Shown piece after piece: positions 58,930 to 64,000 of a DNA stretch of 64,000 nucleotides. The stretch is taken from assembly GCF_050947875.1 (NCBI RefSeq), contig NC_134570.1, positions 108,280,122 through 108,344,121 of the forward strand. Direction: 5' to 3'. Both the position numbers and the translations under genes were made by a program. Position 1 is the first letter of the stretch. Every line of letters begins with the position of its first letter. Below the pieces are notes generated by a model that saw nothing but the letters and a program-made list of their open reading frames with translations, ran no database searches and was not told where the DNA came from. The stretch is from Dermacentor variabilis. Lineage: Eukaryota > Arthropoda > Arachnida > Ixodida > Ixodidae.

Positions 58930-59740
58930 TTGGTCAACGTGCCTTAGGAATACATTCACGTACCTCGGCGAAATTTAATCGTCTTCGCCAATGTCCGTCC
59001 AGTTCTCGTATTTTTTTTTTTATAACGTAAAAGTTATGGCGACTGTACAAACGAGTGAGAGCTACAGCTACGTTAAGCATTAAGCACTAAGCGTTAAGCA
59101 CTAAGCGTTGAGCATATCTGCTCACTTTCCAGTCTCGATCGAGGCCGAGTGGTTTCGTTCGTTTGGAAGGTCACGAAACTGTTGACAAGGAGGCTGTCAC
59201 CCCTCCACAATGTTTTTCGTACAACTGAGCAACAGCAATATTTCTTAGTTTGTTGTTTGGCGCTAAGGCAACACATGCGCCATATGTAATAATAAAAATA
59301 CTTGGGAGGGGCCGCTCTACGTTAATTTCGAACAGCTTCTGTTCTTTTCGTGGACGTGTGTCGCCATGTCAAATTACAGAAACACAAACGGTAGATATCA
59401 AGTCGAACCAGATCGACAGATTAGGCCGCCCATTCGAAACGTGGCGGCGACAAATAGTCTCCTTCAGCCTGCTTGCTCAAATCGGGCTGTACTGCGTACA
59501 TCTATCGCCGTCTAGCATTTTGGCTATCTGATCTCGATCCTTCCTTTGTCACTAAAACATCTAACTTTATATCGTAACAATTGACTAGGCTGGCAACGAC
59601 TCCGATTTTATTAATCTCCTCCCTGCATTTGCTCCGCCAATGCTCTAAACGTCTCTAGTATACACTGATAGTACCAATAAAAATATTAAAGCCAGAAATC
59701 AGTATTAATACTATTTAGGTGCCTATTTGCAAGAATGGAG
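58930..59740. other. No gene recognised
   Basis: Contains a small 14-bp tandem repeat (TAAGCACTAAGCGT, about 59073-59114) and nothing else that I can name. Confidence 0.4.
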
Positions 59741-59749
59741 GATTAAGAA

Positions 59750-59990
59750 TAATAATAATAATATTTGGGGTTTTACGTGCCAAAACCACTTTCTGATTAT
59801 GAGGCACGCCGTAGTGGAGGACTCCGGAAATTTTGACCACCTGGGGTTCTTTAACGTGCACCTAAATCTAAGCACACGGGTGTTTTCGCATTTCGCCCCC
59901 ATCGAAATGCGGCCGCCGTGGCCGGGATTCGATCCCGCGACCTTGTGCTCAGCAGCCCAACACCATAGCCACTGAGCAACCACGGCGGTT
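59750..59990 (-). mobile_element. Full-length tRNA-derived SINE with 11-bp target duplication
   Basis: Minus strand: head CCGCCGTGGTTGCTCAGTGG (A box) and GTCGCGGGATCGAATCCCGG (B box), body through GTGCACGTTAAAGAACCCC, and an ATT-rich tail. Flanks AGGATTAAGAA at 59739-59749 and 59991-60001 are the target duplication. It is the reference copy for the fragments elsewhere in the window. It is not a functional tRNA gene: the head cannot form a complete cloverleaf. Confidence 0.92.
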
Positions 59991-60045
59991 AGGATTAAGA
60001 AGACGAACGCGGGTTGCGCACCATTAAGTTAAAGAAAGCCAAACT

Positions 60046-60288
60046 AAGTTTTGTAGTTTTACGTCGCAAAACCACAATATGATTATGAGGCACGCCGTAG
60101 TGGGGCCTCCGGATTAATTTTGACGATCTGGGGTTCTTTAACGTACACCTAAATCTATAAGTACACGAATATTTTCTTTCCTTTGCATTTCGCCTTCATC
60201 GAAATGCGGCCGCCGCGGCCAGGATTGAATCGGCGACCTATGAGTCAGCAGCACAACGACATAGCCACTAACTTACCGCGGTGGGTGT
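60046..60288 (-). mobile_element. tRNA-derived SINE, second copy
   Basis: Same order as the neighbour: GTTTTACGTCGCAAAACCAC, GATTATGAGGCACGCCGTAG, GATCTGGGGTTCTTTAACGT, GCGGCCGCCGCGGCCAGGAT and the tRNA-like end ACCGCGG near 60280. It is more diverged, and no target duplication was seen. Confidence 0.85.
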
Positions 60289-60289
60289 A

Positions 60290-61082
60290 TCAGTAAGTCT
60301 ATACTGTCTGAGGAAACAACCTCGTCGCCATCTTCCAATCGCCCTGGATTCCGTCGCATGGGCCGTGGCATTATTAAAGGGCTCATCTGCACTGAAGCCA
60401 CGTTACTATAAATAATATAAACGAAAACCGGCAAGGATCGGCACACACCATCGCGGCCTTTCAAGGCAGGACGTACTAATTATTGTCTCTGCGCATGCAC
60501 GGAATGCAATAAAGTGGGCGACTTCGCGCACTACACCCATTGCAGAAGTTAAGAGATTATGCGGCAAACGGAAGAGATTGCCACACGCGTGTGTGCAACA
60601 TGTGTTCCCAAAAGTGCCCCGGGAAGCGGAGTGCGGAATGATGTGTCGCGTCTTCTTGCGTTTTAACGTGACTGCGAACTAATGCGCCACTGGCGCACAG
60701 TGCGATATGTGCTCGGGACAGAGGCACTGAGGCGGAGCAATTGCCGGCATTGGCTGCCATTCCGGCGCCACCTGCAGCAACAACACAACAACCACCCCCA
60801 CCGTACTGGGGACATTAATTTTTTTCCGGTTTTAATCATGGCAGCCGCAATGCAAGGATGGTCATCACGTTGGCAAATCGGCGTCCATCTGCGACTTCAC
60901 ATGTACGCGTGAGGCCGGCCCGTCGGTCTAATTTCGCGTCCGCTCATTAACATAGCGCAGCTAACGGCGTGTGGGCAGTAATAAAGAATGGAGGGGGGGC
61001 AGCGGGGGCTCGCAATCTGTATGCAGGCCAGTGTCCCGTTCTCGCCTCTTCCTGTCGAAACCCTCCCAAGGGCGTGTGGCTG
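60290..61082. other. Downstream flank of the 353-codon gene
   Basis: No gene or clear polyadenylation signal for the minus-strand gene was recognised. Confidence 0.35.
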
Positions 61083-62144
61083 TCACTCGTACCACTTCCT
61101 GGACCGAGATCTACTGGTGTTAGGCTTGGAGACGCTGCGCGCCGTGCCGTACGACGGCTGGCATTGCGTGCACGTGGTGCAGCGAGGCGACGGCGACGGG
61201 CCCCGGGACGGCGACCGCTGGGGCAGTGGCGACGGCGATGCGAAGCGCCGCGAGCACGACCGCTTCGATTTGGGCACCTTGGCCACGTAGACCGGCGACG
61301 CGGTCACGGCCGGCTCCGGGTCGGCTGCGCGCCTCCTGCGCATCAGCTCCTCGATGCACTCGCGGCACGTCTCGGGCTCGAGGCCAACCTCGGACTCGGT
61401 GTCCTCCACCGCCGGGGCCATCTTGTCGTACCAGTTGCGGTCTTCGATGATCTGCATCACGTTTGGCAGCTTCTGTCGAGCCGACCTCGCGGACTTGCGC
61501 TGCTGCGACGAGGGTTTCACTTCCTCCAGGTAGACGTTCTTACCCCGGGGCACGAGGCGCACGACCTGCGGCTCGTTTGTCGCCGTCGCGCCGCCGGCTA
61601 CGTACCTGCAGTCTTCCGGGGAGGCGTTCTGGCGGTAGAGCGGCGGGCAGCTGTCGCACTGCAGGCCGCCGGCGACGGTCGTGCCAACGACCGGTTGAAG
61701 TGCGCGGTCGCCCTGGAGCGACGGCGCCATACGGCACACCGCCTTCTTCGGGCGCACGGGGGGAGGGCACTGGACGGGCACGCACTTTATGCCGCCGACG
61801 GCCTGCTGGTTCTTGAGCTGCGCGGCGTCCAAGTAGTACACGGTCTCCGAACCCTGCCTGACTGCGGTGCCCATGGCGACGGCCTTTGGTGCGGCTCCCG
61901 GACGAGGCTTGGCCTGGTCTTTCGCCTCGGAGACGCTACGCCGGACCGCGGCGGGAAATTTTTTAGGCCGGAGGGGTAGCCGCTGGGGGGAGCAATTTCG
62001 CGACGTGCTTTTTCTAGCGACGTCGTCCCGGGCCGAATAGACGAGCAGCGGTTCCCGTGTTCCAGCTGCCCGAAGCGCCCCCTCACAGAACGGGTGCACG
62101 TTCATCTCGGCGGCTCGTGCGCCGCAAGTAGTGGCGATTGTCAT
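61083..62144 (-). CDS. Unrecognised GC-rich single-exon protein
   Basis: 353 codons from ATG at 62144 (a second ATG, MNVHPF, lies at 62105) to TGA at 61085-61083. I recognise no family. Visible features: basic, Pro/Arg-rich N-terminal half; CVPVQCPPPVRPKKAVC; CDSCPP; a central helical-looking stretch NVMQIIEDRNWYDKMAP; acidic EDTESEVGLEPETCRECIEE; and an Arg/Ser-rich tail with CTTCTQC ending SRSRSRKWYE. Cysteine pairs could bind metal but no known finger pattern fits. Base composition is far richer in GC than the flanks, as in the DNMT1 coding region, which argues for a real gene. It might be one exon of a longer gene, since no polyadenylation signal is evident. The overlapping plus-strand frame is a shadow. 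Confidence 0.6.
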   Translation of the reverse strand: MTIATTCGARAAEMNVHPFCEGALRAAGTREPLLVYSARDDVARKSTSRNCSPQRLPLRPKKFPAAVRRSVSEAKDQAKPRPGAAPKAVAMGTAVRQGSETVYYLDAAQLKNQQAVGGIKCVPVQCPPPVRPKKAVCRMAPSLQGDRALQPVVGTTVAGGLQCDSCPPLYRQNASPEDCRYVAGGATATNEPQVVRLVPRGKNVYLEEVKPSSQQRKSARSARQKLPNVMQIIEDRNWYDKMAPAVEDTESEVGLEPETCRECIEELMRRRRAADPEPAVTASPVYVAKVPKSKRSCSRRFASPSPLPQRSPSRGPSPSPRCTTCTQCQPSYGTARSVSKPNTSRSRSRKWYE

Positions 62145-62339
62145 CGTATATGCCGCGAGTACGCTTTAGAAGAAGAAGAAGAGGAAGCTAAAGCAAGAAA
62201 GATGTTTTCTCTCCGATGTTTCCTACTTGTCATCAATGTTATAATTTTTCAATTGTAATATACTTTCTATCGCCATTTTGCTCTTTCCGTCCGATTGTCG
62301 ACCAATCCTTTATAGTGGGTGTGAGTCATGGGAAGGGAG

Positions 62340-64000
62340 GATAACGACAACAACATCGAGGGAGAGGAATTTATGATCAATGCGTTAACATCCTGTGGTG
62401 TTCCTGGGTATATAGTAACGTGCATTCAGTCATTCTTAGGTGAAAGAGAATTCTATTGCTACGAAAGTGGCGTTTCTTCTTCTAGCACAAACAAAAGAGA
62501 GGCGTACCGCAAGGCTCAGTCCTTTCTCCAGTGCTTTTTAATATTCGGGTGAGCCCACTACCTTGTCATCAAGAAGTAACTATTTATGTTTATGCAGACG
62601 ATATTGCGTTTTTTGCGTCTGCAAAAGACATCCACATGCTATACCAACGACTGCAAACTTAGCTTTATGCTCTGGAGAGGCGGTTAGATGTTAGTCACTT
62701 TATACTCAATGCCAGCAAATGTGCTGTTCTCGTTTTTCCGATACGTGACAGTGCACATCATCTCACTGTCTTGCCACCTTCAAGACATACCACAGGTGGA
62801 ATTTGTTAAATACTTCGGAATTATTTATAGCGTCTCTCTCAACTGGCACCCACACATAGATCATGCGACTGGAAAAGCTACCCGTGCAATTTTGCATATT
62901 GTGTAGGCTGAGCAGTCGTCGAATAGGATTCAGAAGAGATACACTCCTAAAGATATATCGTATGTACGTTCGCCCTGTATTAGAATTTGGTTGCGTGCTC
63001 TTCTCTGGAGCTGCAGCCTACATGTTCCGTCCTCTAATCGTCTTAGAAAGAGAAGCATTACGTCTGTGTTTAGGTCTTCCTAAATTTGTTGCAAATTCTA
63101 TTCTTTATCTAGAATTCCGTGTTCCTCCTCTTTCGTGCAGGTTCCGGCTTTTGACACTGCAGACGTTCTTAAGGATTTATGAATCACCGCAGCGTCATCC
63201 CCAAACAATCTTTATTTCACAACCTGCATTGTTTTTCGGTGTCATCTGGCCGCGACTACATACTCCGCAAATTATATTCGTGCAAAAATTACTTGACTCT
63301 TTGGGCGTGCGCATATGCGATGTACTTCCTATTCCCGACAGAGCTGTTGCAACGGATATTCAATTCGATGACATTTTTCCTAATAATGCAAAATTGCTTC
63401 CACACCGTATTCTAGACGGTATATTACAAGATCATCTGAAAAACCTTCAAACAAACATTGTAATTGCGACAGATGCTTCACAATGTGAAGAAAAGTCAGG
63501 TGTAGGAATATTTTCCCCGATGCTCGATTGGAAATTTTCTCTTCGGCTGCCAGATTTCATACCGATCTTTTTAGCCGAATTCATGACCGTGGTGCTGGCA
63601 TTACGCAAATTAGGACCATCAATTACGTCAGCCGTGATAGTCACTGATTCGTTATCATTGTGCTCATTCCTAACTGCTTCTAGTGATTCTCGCATGATGA
63701 GGACGTTTCGATCATTGGTACCCGGGCACTTGAGAAGCGTACGTTTGATTTGGGTGCCTGGCCATAAAGGAATAATCATAAATTAAATTGCAGACTCTCT
63801 AGGCAAGGCATCGATAAGTGTACCGATTCTCCCTTGCTTCTCTTTGACTGCTCATGTTACTCCTGCTGGATTTCGCAGGAGTGTCATTATGCAGGCAGTA
63901 TCAGGCTCCGCAATTACCAACTCTGTGGATTACGGACATCTCCTAGTCCCTTGGCACAGAGATTTTTGCCGAACACGGAAAATTGAAGCGTCCATCACGA
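62340..64000 (+). pseudogene. I-type LINE ORF2 relic running off the right edge
   Basis: Order seen across several frames: reverse-transcriptase palm (SCGVPGYIVTCIQSFLGERE near 62390), the YADD box (VYADDIAFFASAKD near 62590), LNWHPHIDHATGKATRA near 62850, thumb region (YVRPVLEFGCVLFSG near 62960), and RNase H (VIATDASQCEEKSGVGIF near 63460; FLAEFMTVVLALRKLG near 63570; IVTDSLSLCSFL near 63640; LIWVPGHKG near 63747). The longest open frame is 62863-63786. Then a stop (TAA, 63784-63786) interrupts what continues as IADSLGKAS. Frameshifts and stops make it inactive. It continues past 64000. Confidence 0.85.

Noticed and set aside
59935..59988. tRNA gene
   Set aside because: A and B boxes are present but the segment is the head of a SINE bracketed by a target duplication, and a full cloverleaf is not formed. 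The same holds for 19758-19830 and 27580-27656.
60969..61979. 336-codon plus-strand frame
   Set aside because: It mirrors the minus-strand 353-codon gene; GC-rich codons on one strand open the other. It has no ATG context or domain of its own.

Overview
The window is animal nuclear DNA, most likely from a hard tick (Ixodida). Introns use GT/AG borders, there are no bacterial-style operons, and microsatellites, tRNA-headed SINEs and I-type LINEs fill most of the space. The tick assignment rests on repeat families I recognise from tick genomes and is an inference; the species cannot be named.

Left half (1-31 kb). The backbone is one minus-strand gene for a full-length-type ABCB (P-glycoprotein-like) transporter. 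Nine coding exons can be placed between 31024 and 2261. All splice phases agree and together they encode 451 codons covering the N-terminus and the whole first transmembrane domain. The first nucleotide-binding domain lies beyond the left edge. The first visible intron is about 18.4 kb long. Inside it, on the opposite strand, sits a complete, uninterrupted 1359-codon DNMT1 (maintenance DNA cytosine-5 methyltransferase) at 12849-16928 with PIP box, RFTS, CXXC, two BAH domains and an intact catalytic domain. An intronless DNMT1 nested in an ABCB intron is the main finding. The same intron also holds a decayed Ty3/gypsy element hit by a SINE, and a nearly intact I-type LINE that landed in another SINE.

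Right half (31-64 kb). This is repeat-dense sequence with few genes: a 5'-truncated I-type LINE on the minus strand, a Kolobok-like TTAA-flanked DNA element carrying a THAP zinc finger, a neighbouring TTAA element with a second, broken THAP domain, a hAT transposase fragment, two tandem LINE tails, several SINEs, fold-back palindromes and long (AT)n, (CA)n, (GA)n and (CAAT)n arrays. One unrecognised GC-rich single-exon gene (353 codons, minus strand, 61083-62144) stands out. A frameshifted LINE runs off the right edge.

How the parts relate. ABCB exports lipophilic compounds at the plasma membrane. DNMT1 copies CpG methylation after replication. Their nesting, with 446 bp between ABCB exon 2 and the DNMT1 start codon, means ABCB pre-mRNA is antisense to DNMT1. 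Any functional coupling is a hypothesis. Everything else is mobile-element sequence at different stages of decay.
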